This document shows positions 14,944 through 23,552 of a stretch of 46,952 bases of DNA, in pieces. Source of the DNA: Spirochaetales bacterium (lineage in GTDB: Bacteria > Spirochaetota > Spirochaetia > Treponematales > Treponemataceae); the NCBI GenBank assembly GCA_030526505.1, contig JAUNCR010000002.1, forward strand, positions 13,370 through 60,321, in the 5' to 3' direction. The stretch's first letter is position 1. Every line of letters begins with the position of its first letter. The position numbers and the translations under genes are program-made. The notes beneath the pieces were generated by a model that was given only the letters and a program-made list of their open reading frames with translations, was not told the origin of the DNA and did no database searches.

Positions 14944-15750
14944 ATGAAAAAGCATTTACTATTCATCTTTGCCACTTCAATAGCATTGGCCAGCTGCAGC
15001 AAAAATAAAGAACCTCAAAATTATCTTGGCACTGAAGGTTGGCTTCAGAATGAAATTGAACCACCACAGGAAATTCCCGTTGAGCCTTCTTATTACTATG
15101 TAAATACTTTGGACGGCGTTAATGTCCGTGACATTCCTGGTGGAAACAAAATCGCAAGGCTTCCCTTCGATGAAAAAGTCAGGTTTCTTGAAAATGGAAA
15201 ATATGAAGAAATTGACGGCTACCACGAGAACTGGATAAAAATCCGTACTGATGCAGGGGCAGAAGGATATGTCTACGGAGCATATCTTTCTGAGACCATT
15301 GAAGACGCACAGAAATTCCGCCGCAATGAGCAACTTGGAAAGGCATTTCCTTGGCTTGAGAATTACGAGGACATCTTCAGAGAAAATGGAGTTAACATCG
15401 ACATATCACCATACAACATCGGTAACAACGAAGAACTTTATCATCTTTATCCGGACCAAGAAAACAGCATTGAATTCCTGTTCTACAGCACCTTTGATAA
15501 AGAAAAGGACACTCCAGGAAATTTCCTTTACATGGTACAGCTTTACAATGATGATGAATACTATCCGGACTTTTTGCCCTTTAAGATTGGAGATCCAGTT
15601 GAAGAAGTCTACAGATATTTTGGACCGCAAAATGCATCGCAGTTCCGCTCAAACGGTCCATGGTGGTGCGACAATTGTTCAGTCTGCATGAAGGTAGAAA
15701 CCGAAAACGACCGCATAGTAAAGGTCATCATCAAAAAATGTGGCTGGTAA
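14944..15750 (+). CDS. Lipoprotein with bacterial SH3 domain
   Basis: 268 residues. The signal sequence ends in a lipobox (LASC, Cys about residue 18), so it is a lipid-anchored envelope protein. Residues about 48-117 form a bacterial SH3-like domain (YYVNTLDGVNVRDIPG, then GYHENWIKIRT and EGYVYGAYLSE), a module that often binds peptidoglycan peptides. The C-terminal half is acidic and rich in Tyr and Phe, ends with several Cys (WWCDNCSVCMKV, KKCGW), and is not recognised. Single-gene unit with its own promoter and a downstream hairpin. Confidence 0.8.
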   Translation: MKKHLLFIFATSIALASCSKNKEPQNYLGTEGWLQNEIEPPQEIPVEPSYYYVNTLDGVNVRDIPGGNKIARLPFDEKVRFLENGKYEEIDGYHENWIKIRTDAGAEGYVYGAYLSETIEDAQKFRRNEQLGKAFPWLENYEDIFRENGVNIDISPYNIGNNEELYHLYPDQENSIEFLFYSTFDKEKDTPGNFLYMVQLYNDDEYYPDFLPFKIGDPVEEVYRYFGPQNASQFRSNGPWWCDNCSVCMKVETENDRIVKVIIKKCGW

Positions 15751-15751
15751 A

Positions 15752-15792
15752 AATCAAAAGTCAAGGCAAGCTACTGCTTAAACCCTTGACTT
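15752..15792. terminator. Hairpin between convergent lipoprotein genes
   Basis: AAGTCAAGG (15758-15766) pairs with CCTTGACTT (15784-15792). On the minus strand a TTTTGATTTTT tract follows, so it fits a terminator for the leftward lipoprotein gene; there is no T-run on the plus side. Confidence 0.5.
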
Positions 15793-15858
15793 AGCTGTTA
15801 CTAAGGTTGTACTAAACCTTAAATCAATTCCTTTACCACAAGAAGCAGAAAGTTATCT

Positions 15859-18168
15859 TTATCTCTCACCTGGACGGAATTCAATATTCGGGTCGGATTT
15901 ATCACTTTGTTGAGTAAATATAATCTGGCCCATATTCTTTCCATTTTCGTCTAACAAGGTATATCTAAAGCTATTACCAGGAGTTTGTGTATAATCATAC
16001 ATAATTCTATCCTTATATATAATGTTTTTATCTGACGAATTAACTAAAGTACCAGAACCATTTGTTTGAGTTAAATTTCTATCCAAAAACTTTTCCCAAC
16101 TGGTTTTTGTTAACTTGTAAGAAGAATTTAATTCGGTAAATCCAAATATAAAATACATTCTTCCGTCATTAAAACCACCCCACATGTAAAACTCATCTGC
16201 ACAATATTCCTTAAAATCAAACATTGTTCTTTCACTTTCAACATTTGTACCTTCGCAATTAACAACAAAAGAAAGATAATATTTGTCTGTGCCACGAACA
16301 TTTTTATCGGGAATTTTTATGTCGTTTGCAGAGTTAAATTCCTTAATTTTTGTATTTGAACTGTTGTAAAGATAATATCTTACAGAAAAGTTTTTAAATA
16401 AATCAGGTAGTGGAGTTAAATTTGAAGGTTTACGTAAATACTCAGATGCAAAACAATTGCCACTGGTAGAAGGTCTAGTTTTACCAGGGAAATAATTATT
16501 AAAAAGACTTCTAACCGTTGTATTAGTATCGCTTCCTGCAGGGTATTTTTTTATAAAATCAGCTTCAGAAATGGCAGGACCTTCAGGTTTAGTAAGAACT
16601 TTTATAGTTTTTGAACTTTTGTTTCCAAAATAATCTTCAACGTCAATTTTCATTTCATAAAATGAAGTGCTGGTATTCTGGAGACCTGAAACAGTAAATT
16701 TATCTCCTGAATATGTACAAGGGATTGATTCATTCTGATCTTTGGTTGTTTGTGTAAGATTTTTGTAAGTAACATTTACTTTTGCTATATCAGAACCATT
16801 GCCAGAATTGTTTTTTAGAGTAATTGCGTTTTTAGCTGATTCAAATGAATAAGTACAGTCCGGAGCAGTATTGTCTTTTAGTACATAAAATTTTTCTTCT
16901 GAATTTGAAGAATTACCGTTTACATCTCTAAATTCAAAATAAACTTCGTAAATACCGTCTGGGTCATTATGGTCAAATTTAAACTCAAAAGGTTCCGCAT
17001 CGGTTTTATAAACATATGCATTATTTTTATTAATAGGGAATGTTAGAATTAATGGACATTCAATTTCTTCATCGGCAGTATTTAATTTTTTATATTTTTC
17101 ATCATAAATACGTCTGTACTTCATAGTACCGCTATTAACACCGCTACCACTGTCAGTAATATTAATATTCATTCTAATTGAGTTATCGTTTAGATAGATA
17201 TTTTGTACGTCTTCTGCTAATACTGTATTCCCAGAAATTGTAGGGACTTCAAGTTCAGAAAATGTATTTGCATTAAATTTTTTGTTATACATTTTAATTG
17301 ATGACACTACAGGGCCGTCTTTATCAGTATTATTGTTACAAAAGTAGTTCCAGACTTCACTTGTTTTTAAAATGGCTTTTGAACCTTTTGCACACATATT
17401 TTTAGAAACAGTAACAAGAATCTGAACACCTTTTGGAGGTTCATTATTTCTTACTGCAGAAATACTTAATCTTGTAGGAGTTTCAAATACTGGGTTTTCA
17501 TAATGCGAAAGAAGATTTTCTTGTGTGTTTAGGTTTATAATTTCTATATTCTTAAAATATAAAACCCCGTTCTTTTTATAGCCGTAAATTTTCCTTTCAC
17601 CATTTACAGTTACTTCTAAAAGACCATTTGAATCGTGGTCTGGAACTTCAGCAGCCGAGTTATAATAAATAGAAGATTCATCCATTGGCTGGCTAAAGTT
17701 AACAATAACTCTGGCATCTCTGTAGCTGCCTCCAGAAGTTTCTACAGGGGTTCTGCTTAATACAACAGGGCGCTCATAACACAAAGGTTTAATTTTTAAC
17801 CCTGAAACATTCTGCAAAATCTTTACTTGTGTAGTAGTGTCCCACTTATCTTCAAACTGAACATAATCGCTTTCATTGTCTGTCAGTAACTTACCATTAA
17901 GGAAAACCTGCCACTGTGTAAACTGGTACTCTTCATCTCTTAGATATGAAAGTGCATAGTTATGTTTTATTTGAATTTCTTTTTTGCCACGAGGATCTAT
18001 ATTGCCGCCCTTTCCTTCTTCAAAATGAACATTAACCAAAGGAGCATTTGCCAACTCTATTTCTTCGGCAATTCTATTCCTTAGGTCTGTACCTTCCATA
18101 AAATTATCACAGCCACAGAAAACAAAAGCTGCCATTAAAATTGGAATAACTGTAAAACTTTTTTTCAT
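15859..18168 (-). CDS. Large spirochaete-type lipoprotein (769 aa)
   Basis: The signal sequence ends with a lipobox (FCGC), so the protein is lipid-anchored and probably surface-exposed. The N terminus (CDNFMEGTDLRNRIAEEIELANA) resembles the decayed gene at 37522 (CSNFLEGAKLKEEVENKIAYANS). Later parts look like a chain of beta-sandwich modules: a bacterial Ig-like segment near 130-270 (RVIVNFSQPMDESSIYY), and repeated stretches with SGSGVNSGTMKYRR and DGIYEVYFEFRDVNGNSS. The gene is more AT-rich and less codon-biased than its neighbours, which fits acquisition or rapid evolution. No enzyme motif is visible. Probably a treponemal surface antigen or adhesin family; function unknown. Confidence 0.75.
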   Translation of the reverse strand: MKKSFTVIPILMAAFVFCGCDNFMEGTDLRNRIAEEIELANAPLVNVHFEEGKGGNIDPRGKKEIQIKHNYALSYLRDEEYQFTQWQVFLNGKLLTDNESDYVQFEDKWDTTTQVKILQNVSGLKIKPLCYERPVVLSRTPVETSGGSYRDARVIVNFSQPMDESSIYYNSAAEVPDHDSNGLLEVTVNGERKIYGYKKNGVLYFKNIEIINLNTQENLLSHYENPVFETPTRLSISAVRNNEPPKGVQILVTVSKNMCAKGSKAILKTSEVWNYFCNNNTDKDGPVVSSIKMYNKKFNANTFSELEVPTISGNTVLAEDVQNIYLNDNSIRMNINITDSGSGVNSGTMKYRRIYDEKYKKLNTADEEIECPLILTFPINKNNAYVYKTDAEPFEFKFDHNDPDGIYEVYFEFRDVNGNSSNSEEKFYVLKDNTAPDCTYSFESAKNAITLKNNSGNGSDIAKVNVTYKNLTQTTKDQNESIPCTYSGDKFTVSGLQNTSTSFYEMKIDVEDYFGNKSSKTIKVLTKPEGPAISEADFIKKYPAGSDTNTTVRSLFNNYFPGKTRPSTSGNCFASEYLRKPSNLTPLPDLFKNFSVRYYLYNSSNTKIKEFNSANDIKIPDKNVRGTDKYYLSFVVNCEGTNVESERTMFDFKEYCADEFYMWGGFNDGRMYFIFGFTELNSSYKLTKTSWEKFLDRNLTQTNGSGTLVNSSDKNIIYKDRIMYDYTQTPGNSFRYTLLDENGKNMGQIIFTQQSDKSDPNIEFRPGER

Positions 18169-18495
18169 TTCTGAATCTCCAACGGAGAATAATACAATAA
18201 AAATCAGTATAAATAAACCGACAGACCAAAACTTTTCATATATATTAAAACCTGTGCTGGCATTTGCTATTTGACGGGAGACAACCGAAATTTCAACACT
18301 TTTTTGAAGAATTCATTTTCCAGGCGACAGATATTTTCGAAAACAGAAAGAAAGCAATATACCACTCCCCTGCTGAAGGAAATGTAGAGGCTGGAAAAAA
18401 CGCACTGAGCACGGAACGATAGTTTCCTTGCCGTGCTCAGTGTGTAGCGACGCTAGCTAGCGGTTTTGCCAGACTCGGACTGACCGGTAGTATTT
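18169..18495 (-). other. Intergenic region between metal ATPase and large lipoprotein genes
   Basis: Holds the ATPase terminator (18395-18441), a small CGCTAGCTAGCG palindrome near 18450 and, close to 18168, the Shine-Dalgarno sequence (TGGAG) of the lipoprotein. I see no gene. Confidence 0.4.
18395..18441 (-). terminator. Terminator of metal ATPase operon
   Basis: ACTGAGCACGG (18404-18414) and CCGTGCTCAGT (18431-18441) form a perfect 11-bp stem. On the minus strand it is followed by GCGTTTTTT. Confidence 0.85.
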
Positions 18496-20457
18496 TTATT
18501 TCTTTTTCAACAGCCTGATGCTGTTCAATATTGTAAGAAGGCACACGCCTACATCACCGAAGATGGCAAGCCACATGTTCACAAAACCACCTGCACACAA
18601 TCCAAGGATTGCAACCTTTACCGCAATGCTGAACCCAATGTTCTGCTTGACATTTACCATGGTTTTCTTTGCAAGCCTTACTGCAAGCGCAACATTCTCG
18701 ATGTTGTCATCCATGATTACAATGTCGGCAGCCTCTATTGCGGAATCACTTCCCATGGCACCCATGGCGATTCCAACATCGCTTCTTGTAAGAACTGGTG
18801 CATCGTTGATTCCGTCTCCTACAAAGACTACAGTTCCACCATTACGGTTTTCCATGAGTCTTTCGATTTCTTCAACCTTGTTCTGAGGAAGAAGTTCCGC
18901 ACGCACTTCATCAATGCCGATGGAAGAAGCAATGGCCTGGGCATTGTTCCTTGTGTCGCCTGTAAGCATGACAGCCTTTGAGATTCCGGCTTTATGAAGC
19001 TTTTCAATTGCTGCCTTTGCATTTTCCTTTACAACATCGCTGATGATGATCCTTCCGGCAAACACACCGTCAATTGCAGCATACACAACTGAACCTGCGA
19101 CATCACTTGCAGCCTCGGACTTTTCATCAAAGCCACGGACCTTTTCAAGAAGCATAAGTTTTTTGTTTCCCGCAAGAACTTTTTTTCCATCGACAACGCA
19201 CTTGATTCCGTGTCCGCTGATTTCTTCCGCTTCTTCAACAGTAAGCTTTCCGCAGTTTTCGCAAGAGTGGAAATTCTTCAGCGACTTTGAAACCGGATGA
19301 TCGCTGTAGTATTCTGCGTGAGTTACAAGAGCTGCAAGTTCATCCTTTGAGAGGCTACATCCTTCCGCAACTTCAACGGCAGTAACTTCATAAACACCCT
19401 TTGTCAAAGTTCCGGTCTTGTCAAAGGCAACTGTTTTTGCACGGGATAGAAGTTCAAGATAATTTGAACCTTTCACAAGAATTCCGTCTTTTCCTGCACG
19501 ACCGATTCCAGCAAAGAAACTGAGCGGTACAGAAATCACGAGGGCGCAAGGACAGGAAACAACCAGCATCTCGCAGGCACGGTAGAGCCATGTCCTAAAG
19601 TTTTCATCCCATCCAAGAATTGCTGGAGGAACAACTGCAACAGCCACTGCAAGGATGCAGACGATTGGAGTGTAGACCTTTGCAAAACGGGAGATGAATT
19701 TTTCAGACGAAGCTTTTTTCCCCTGGGCATTTTCAATGAGGTCAAGGATTTTAGAAACGGTGCTTTCGCCGAATTCTTTTGTTACCTTGATTTCGATTAC
19801 AGCCCTTGCGTTTACAAAGCCGCTAAGGATTTCCTCTCCTTCATTTATTTCACGGGGAACGCTTTCACCGGTAAGGGCACTCGTATCAACCATAGTCGAG
19901 CCCTTTGAAATTATTCCGTCGAGAGGAACAAGCTCACCAGGCTTTACGATGATGGTCTCACCGACTTCAACATCATCGGCATCAATTACAGCTTCCTTTC
20001 CGTCGCGGATTACACAGGCGGTGTCAGGACGGATGTCCAAAAGTTCTGCAATGGTGTCCTTTGTCTTGTCAGATGCCTTGTCTTCAAGATATTCCCCAAG
20101 CTGAAAAAGAATCATTACGGCACAGGCTTCCATGGTTTCGCCGATTACGACAGCCCCGATTGTAGCTACAGCCATTAAGAAAGATTCACTGAAGCACTTT
20201 CCCTTTGATAGTCCCTCTATAGCTTCGCGGATTACAGGAAGACCGCAGAGAATGTAGGAACCAAAATAGAGCGCAAGATAGATTCCGCGGACCATCTGGC
20301 CATTATCACCAGCCACAGGTGCAAAAAGTTTTTCAACGACAATTCCCGCAGCAAACAAAAGTGCAGAAAGGATTATTTTCTTCAAAGACATTTCTTCGCC
20401 ATGTTCGTGCTCTTCATGGCCATGTTCGTGATGGTGTTCACAGCAACTGCAACTCAT
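18496..20457 (-). CDS. cadA: Heavy-metal P1B-type ATPase (Cd/Zn/Pb efflux)
   Basis: A 653-residue P-type ATPase that pumps soft divalent metals out of the cell. It has the metal-site motif SCPCALVIS in TM6 (about residue 303), the phosphorylation motif DKTGTLTKG (about 345), the HP motif (YYSDHPVSKS) and the hinge GDGINDAPVL (about 546). There is no HMA ferredoxin-like domain; instead the N terminus is a short Cys/His tract (CSCCEHHHEHGHEEHEHGEE), a likely metal-binding tail. CPC with a His-rich tail fits Zn/Cd/Co export. The ATG follows AGGAG. It lies downstream of an ArsR-type repressor on the same strand, so the pair is a metal-induced operon. Confidence 0.93.
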   Translation of the reverse strand: MSCSCCEHHHEHGHEEHEHGEEMSLKKIILSALLFAAGIVVEKLFAPVAGDNGQMVRGIYLALYFGSYILCGLPVIREAIEGLSKGKCFSESFLMAVATIGAVVIGETMEACAVMILFQLGEYLEDKASDKTKDTIAELLDIRPDTACVIRDGKEAVIDADDVEVGETIIVKPGELVPLDGIISKGSTMVDTSALTGESVPREINEGEEILSGFVNARAVIEIKVTKEFGESTVSKILDLIENAQGKKASSEKFISRFAKVYTPIVCILAVAVAVVPPAILGWDENFRTWLYRACEMLVVSCPCALVISVPLSFFAGIGRAGKDGILVKGSNYLELLSRAKTVAFDKTGTLTKGVYEVTAVEVAEGCSLSKDELAALVTHAEYYSDHPVSKSLKNFHSCENCGKLTVEEAEEISGHGIKCVVDGKKVLAGNKKLMLLEKVRGFDEKSEAASDVAGSVVYAAIDGVFAGRIIISDVVKENAKAAIEKLHKAGISKAVMLTGDTRNNAQAIASSIGIDEVRAELLPQNKVEEIERLMENRNGGTVVFVGDGINDAPVLTRSDVGIAMGAMGSDSAIEAADIVIMDDNIENVALAVRLAKKTMVNVKQNIGFSIAVKVAILGLCAGGFVNMWLAIFGDVGVCLLTILNSIRLLKKK

Positions 20458-20489
20458 AATTTATCTCCTATTTTTATTCCGCCGTCCCT

Positions 20490-20525
20490 CGTCATTGCGA
20501 GGAGCGTTAGCGACGTGGCAATCCA
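20490..20525. repeat. Palindromic intergenic repeat, family A copy 3
   Basis: CGTCATTGCGAGGAGCG followed by TTAGCGACGTGGCAATCCA, a single unit of the family. It sits between arsR and cadA within one operon. Confidence 0.7.
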
Positions 20526-20542
20526 TAACATCAATTTAGACT

Positions 20543-20836
20543 TCAGTCTCCAAGATGCTCAATTCCTATATTAAGGATGATCTTTACATGTTCGTCCGAC
20601 GGATAGTAAACCGCAGACTTCCCTTCCTTCCTGAACTTAACAAGGCCGCTGGATTTCAAAATCCTAAGCTGCTGGCTTATTGCCGGCTGAGTCATGTTCA
20701 GTGCCTCCGAGATTTCCGTAACGTTCATTTCCTTTTCAAGAAGCGCATACAGAATCTTTATCCTTGTTGAATCTCCGAACACCTTGAACAGTTCCGCAAG
20801 ATTTACAAGCATTTCTTCATTTTCTTGATTTATCAT
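20543..20836 (-). CDS. ArsR/SmtB-family metal-responsive repressor
   Basis: 97 residues: a small winged-helix repressor. Visible are ELFKVFGDSTRIKILYALL, the recognition helix NMTQPAISQQLRILKSSGLV and the wing FRKEGKSAVYYPSDEHV. The C-terminal helix has D..H.......H (DEHVKIILNIGIEH), which matches the alpha-5 metal site of SmtB/CzrA-type Zn sensors; no alpha-3 CxC is present. The frame is open further upstream, but the start is taken at 20836 because earlier codons lie across the promoter and operator and the family begins here. There is no Shine-Dalgarno sequence; a TTATAT box ends 6 bases upstream. It should repress itself and cadA until Zn or a similar metal binds. Confidence 0.9.
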   Translation of the reverse strand: MINQENEEMLVNLAELFKVFGDSTRIKILYALLEKEMNVTEISEALNMTQPAISQQLRILKSSGLVKFRKEGKSAVYYPSDEHVKIILNIGIEHLGD

Positions 20837-20842
20837 ATTATT

Positions 20843-20862
20843 ATATAAGCATATACTTATAT
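20843..20862 (-). promoter_or_regulatory. ArsR/SmtB-type operator in the arsR-cadA promoter
   Basis: ATATAAG..ATAT..CTTATAT is an inverted repeat with a 7-bp arm on each side, much like CzrA/CadC/SmtB operators. It lies between a TTGACT (-35, minus strand, about 20872-20867) and a TTATAT -10 directly in front of the ATG. Confidence 0.65.
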
Positions 20863-20909
20863 GTTTAGTCAAGTATTTTTTCTGGAATTTTTGTGTTATA
20901 TTCAAGGTT

Positions 20910-21563
20910 ATGAACAAAGGATACACAGACGGAATAATTCTGGACATCGACGGAACAATCTGGAACACAACAGGAATCGTTGCCGTTGCATGGAACAAGG
21001 CAATAGAAAAGTCAGGCCTTGATGCAAAGAAAGTAAACGCCCAGATGCTGCAGCAGGAATTCGGGAAAACAATGGATGTGATCGCCCAGGACTTGTGGCC
21101 AAATTTAAGCAAGGAAGACCAGGACAAGCTCATGTCCTACTGCTGCACGGAAGAACAGATTGAAATCAAGAACAACACCATCGACATTACATACCCTGGA
21201 GTTGTTGAGGCAATAAAAGAACTTTCCACAATGCAGAACCTTTACATCGTAAGCAACTGCCAGAGCGGATACATTGAACTGACAATGGAAAAAACCGGCA
21301 TCACTCCATACATCAAGGATTTTGAATGTTTCGGAAGAACCGGAAAAGCAAAGTCAGAAAACATTCAGATTTTATGCTCAAGGAACAACATTACTGCCCC
21401 AATTTATGTAGGTGATACACAGGGAGACTGTGACGCTTGCAGGCAGGCGGAGATTCCTTTCATCTGGGCAAGCTACGGATTTGGAAAGGCTGAAAAATAC
21501 TTTGACAAGATAGACAAGTTTGAAGACCTGATAAAAATTGTAACTTCAATCAACAGTAATTGA
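20910..21563 (+). CDS. HAD-family phosphatase (phosphoglycolate phosphatase-like)
   Basis: 217 residues with all HAD motifs: LDIDGTIWNTTG (motif I, DxDGT), VSNCQ (motif II Ser/Thr region), Lys in TGKAKSENI (motif III) and YVGDTQGDCDAC (motif IV). A helical cap sits between motifs I and II. It likely removes phosphate from a small metabolite; the Gph/PGP-like subfamily is broad, so the substrate is not set. It is divergent from arsR. A TATATT box ends 7 bases before the ATG. A second HAD gene follows after 20 bases. Confidence 0.85.
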   Translation: MNKGYTDGIILDIDGTIWNTTGIVAVAWNKAIEKSGLDAKKVNAQMLQQEFGKTMDVIAQDLWPNLSKEDQDKLMSYCCTEEQIEIKNNTIDITYPGVVEAIKELSTMQNLYIVSNCQSGYIELTMEKTGITPYIKDFECFGRTGKAKSENIQILCSRNNITAPIYVGDTQGDCDACRQAEIPFIWASYGFGKAEKYFDKIDKFEDLIKIVTSINSN

Positions 21564-21583
21564 TTTTCTAATCGGAGACATAC

Positions 21584-22183
21584 ATGCTATACATCTTTGA
21601 CATGGGTGGAGTTGTAACTACAACAGCAAACCTTAAGAACAAACTCTGCGAAGTTTTAAATACAGACGAAGAAACTCTGAAAGAATATGGACTTGATACT
21701 GACCTTACATTGGACCGCTCCAATCTTTTTTCAATGTGTTCCAACGGTGAAATAGACACAAAGAAATTCTGGGAAATTTTTTCCAAGAGAAGCGGAATCC
21801 CTGTTAAGACAGACTGGTTCCATTGGCTCTTCCATCCGGTGCTAAATGAAAAGACAGTAAAAATCATCAAGGCACTCAAGGAAGCAGGCAACCGTGTAAT
21901 CTGCGGAACAAACACAATAAGTGCACATTACCACAACCACATGGAACGCGGTGACTATTCCTACTTTGACCAGACCTACAGTTCTTGCTTCATGGGAGTA
22001 TCAAAACCAGACCCTGAATTCTGGGAACTCATCATGACTGCAGAAAATGTTCAGCCCAAAGACTGCGTTTTTATTGACGACAAGAAAATGAACTGCGATG
22101 CTGCGGCAGCCCTTGGAATTCACGCCATTCATTTTTCAACTGCAGACGCCCTTGCACAGCTCCTTGGCATCGTAGTTGACTAA
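21584..22183 (+). CDS. HAD-family hydrolase (HAD-IA, YihX-like)
   Basis: 199 residues. Motif I reads FDMGGVVTTT, as in the YihX/haloacid-dehalogenase-like branch, where the second Asp position is Gly. Motif II is CGTNT, motif III includes Lys in VSKPDPEFWELI, and motif IV is FIDDKKMNCDAA. YihX-type enzymes dephosphorylate sugar phosphates such as alpha-glucose-1-phosphate; this is plausible but unproven here, and motif I lacks the usual second Asp acid/base. The start has GGAG. It sits 20 bases after another HAD gene, forming a two-gene unit. Confidence 0.82.
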   Translation: MLYIFDMGGVVTTTANLKNKLCEVLNTDEETLKEYGLDTDLTLDRSNLFSMCSNGEIDTKKFWEIFSKRSGIPVKTDWFHWLFHPVLNEKTVKIIKALKEAGNRVICGTNTISAHYHNHMERGDYSYFDQTYSSCFMGVSKPDPEFWELIMTAENVQPKDCVFIDDKKMNCDAAAALGIHAIHFSTADALAQLLGIVVD

Positions 22184-22196
22184 ACCAATCAACTAA

Positions 22197-22225
22197 TTGA
22201 TAAAGATTTCTATTTCTACTAAAAT
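22197..22225 (+). promoter_or_regulatory. Promoter of ACT-domain gene
   Basis: TTGATA (22197-22202), 17 bases, TAAAAT (22220-22225), 9 bases before the ATG, implying a leader of only two or three bases. Confidence 0.6.
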
Positions 22226-22234
22226 CAAGGCATT

Positions 22235-22504
22235 ATGAAAGCAATTATTACTGTAGTTGGTGGCGATAAAGTCGGAATCATTGCAAAGGTATCAACTTAC
22301 CTTGCAAGCCGTTCAATCAACATTGTTGATATTACACAGACAATCTTAAGCGGAAACTTCGTCATGATGATGATGGTTGACTTTGACAGCGCAAAGGTTG
22401 ACATTGATACAGCCAGAAAGGAATTGACAGAAGAAGCAAAGAGTCTTGGCGTTGAAGTAAACCTTATGAATGAAAAGGTTTTTACTGAAATGCACAGAAT
22501 CTAA
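22235..22504 (+). CDS. ACT-domain protein (UPF0237 family)
   Basis: 89 residues made of one ACT domain: AIITVVGGDKVGIIAKVSTY opens it, and SINIVDITQTIL gives the typical ligand-binding turn. Stand-alone ACT proteins of this family bind small metabolites, often amino acids, and regulate partners. In many genomes the gene precedes a UPF0210 (PFL-like) gene; no such partner is present here. A promoter lies directly upstream and a large terminator follows. Confidence 0.9.
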   Translation: MKAIITVVGGDKVGIIAKVSTYLASRSINIVDITQTILSGNFVMMMMVDFDSAKVDIDTARKELTEEAKSLGVEVNLMNEKVFTEMHRI

Positions 22505-22523
22505 TTCCATTTAAGCCAAAAAG

Positions 22524-22656
22524 AAAAAGGGGATGTCCCAGAAGTATGATTTACGGTGATTGAGCCTGGCGAAACCACCTCTAACAGCGTAGCGGTCATT
22601 TCGACAAACTCAATGAGCGTTACTCTGCATACTTGTTGGACATCCCCTTTTTTTTT
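22524..22656. terminator. Long terminator hairpin with a family-B repeat inside
   Basis: AAAAAGGGGATGTCC pairs with GGACATCCCCTTTTT, with a further AGTATG/CATACT pair inside, then T9. The loop of about 80 bases holds a family-B core, TTTCGACAAACTCAAT (22599-22614). It can end both the ACT gene and, from the other side, the leftward araC-like gene. Confidence 0.8.
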
Positions 22657-22667
22657 ATTCCCGAATA

Positions 22668-23408
22668 TTATTCTTCATTCCATTTTTTGCCGTAATACTT
22701 GTTTCGGTATTCCTTTGGCGTCATGTTCACAAACTTCTTGAAAGTTGCAATGAAGTGGGAGTGTGAACTGAAGTTCAATGAAATGCTGATGTCGATGTAA
22801 GCCTTGTCGGAAAAGCGAAGGAGGCTCTTTGATTCCTCAACCTTTTCGCGCAAGATGTAGTTCTTTATGGTTTCCCCGGTTTCCTTCTTAAACAAAGTTG
22901 AAAGATATGAAGGAGTAAGCCCCGCAAAGTCTGCAATCTCATCCTCATAGAACTGGTTGTAGATGTTTTCGTGGATGTATTTTTTTGCAAGCTTAATCTG
23001 TGGACTTGATTCCGCATTGCGGATGTTCTTCATTCTGTTGGTAAAGTCAAAGATCATTTCCTTGTGAAGCTGAGTAATGCTCTCTTCCACCGAACATTTG
23101 TCTACGTTACGAATGTAAAGGTCACTTAGAGTATAGGCAGTTTCAAAAGGCATTCCCGCCTCTGCACAATAACGGGTAACAAGGGCAACTGTAACAACAA
23201 AATGATATTTCAAATTGTTTACAGGCTTGTTGGAAAGCTGTCCAAGACCTTCTTTCGTATCAAGAGGAGTCATCAGTTTTTTAACCGTTTCCAAGTCACC
23301 TTTCTTTACGGCTGAATAGAAGTTAACCTCATCTTCATAACGGGCATGATATATGTTGTTTTCAGTCTGAAAGTAAAGGGCCTCGTGCAAATCCTTATCT
23401 TTATCCAT
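22668..23408 (-). CDS. AraC-family transcriptional regulator
   Basis: 246 residues. The C-terminal 100 carry a two-helix-turn-helix AraC domain: AGLTPSYLSTLFKKETGETIKNYI and DISISLNFSSHSHFIATFKKF followed by MTPKEYR. The N-terminal 140 residues are helical, with no cupin or known sensor motif (they include MTPLDTKEGLGQLSNKP). It is divergent from the GH16 glucanase gene 144 bases away, so it may control that enzyme. TATAAT ends 7 bases before the ATG with no Shine-Dalgarno sequence (leaderless). Confidence 0.9.
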   Translation of the reverse strand: MDKDKDLHEALYFQTENNIYHARYEDEVNFYSAVKKGDLETVKKLMTPLDTKEGLGQLSNKPVNNLKYHFVVTVALVTRYCAEAGMPFETAYTLSDLYIRNVDKCSVEESITQLHKEMIFDFTNRMKNIRNAESSPQIKLAKKYIHENIYNQFYEDEIADFAGLTPSYLSTLFKKETGETIKNYILREKVEESKSLLRFSDKAYIDISISLNFSSHSHFIATFKKFVNMTPKEYRNKYYGKKWNEE

Positions 23409-23415
23409 GAATTTT

Positions 23416-23421
23416 ATTATA
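23416..23421 (-). promoter_or_regulatory. -10 box of leaderless araC-like gene
   Basis: A perfect TATAAT on the minus strand, 7 bases before the ATG at 23408. The -35 region (TGTCAT or GTCATT) is poor, so activation may need a protein. Confidence 0.55.
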
Positions 23422-23552
23422 TCACACTTTGGTAAAAAAATGACAGAATTCTAAAAATTAGTATAGTTATCCGACGCTTTTCGCCTTAAGATTATGGTTA
23501 AGATAATACAATTTTAGACAATAGGAAAACTGGAATTTCATCAGGAGGATTT

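Noticed and set aside
20837-21133. Upstream extension of the arsR frame by about 100 codons
   Set aside because: It would run antisense through the HAD phosphatase gene and across the promoter/operator; ArsR proteins begin at the chosen Met.
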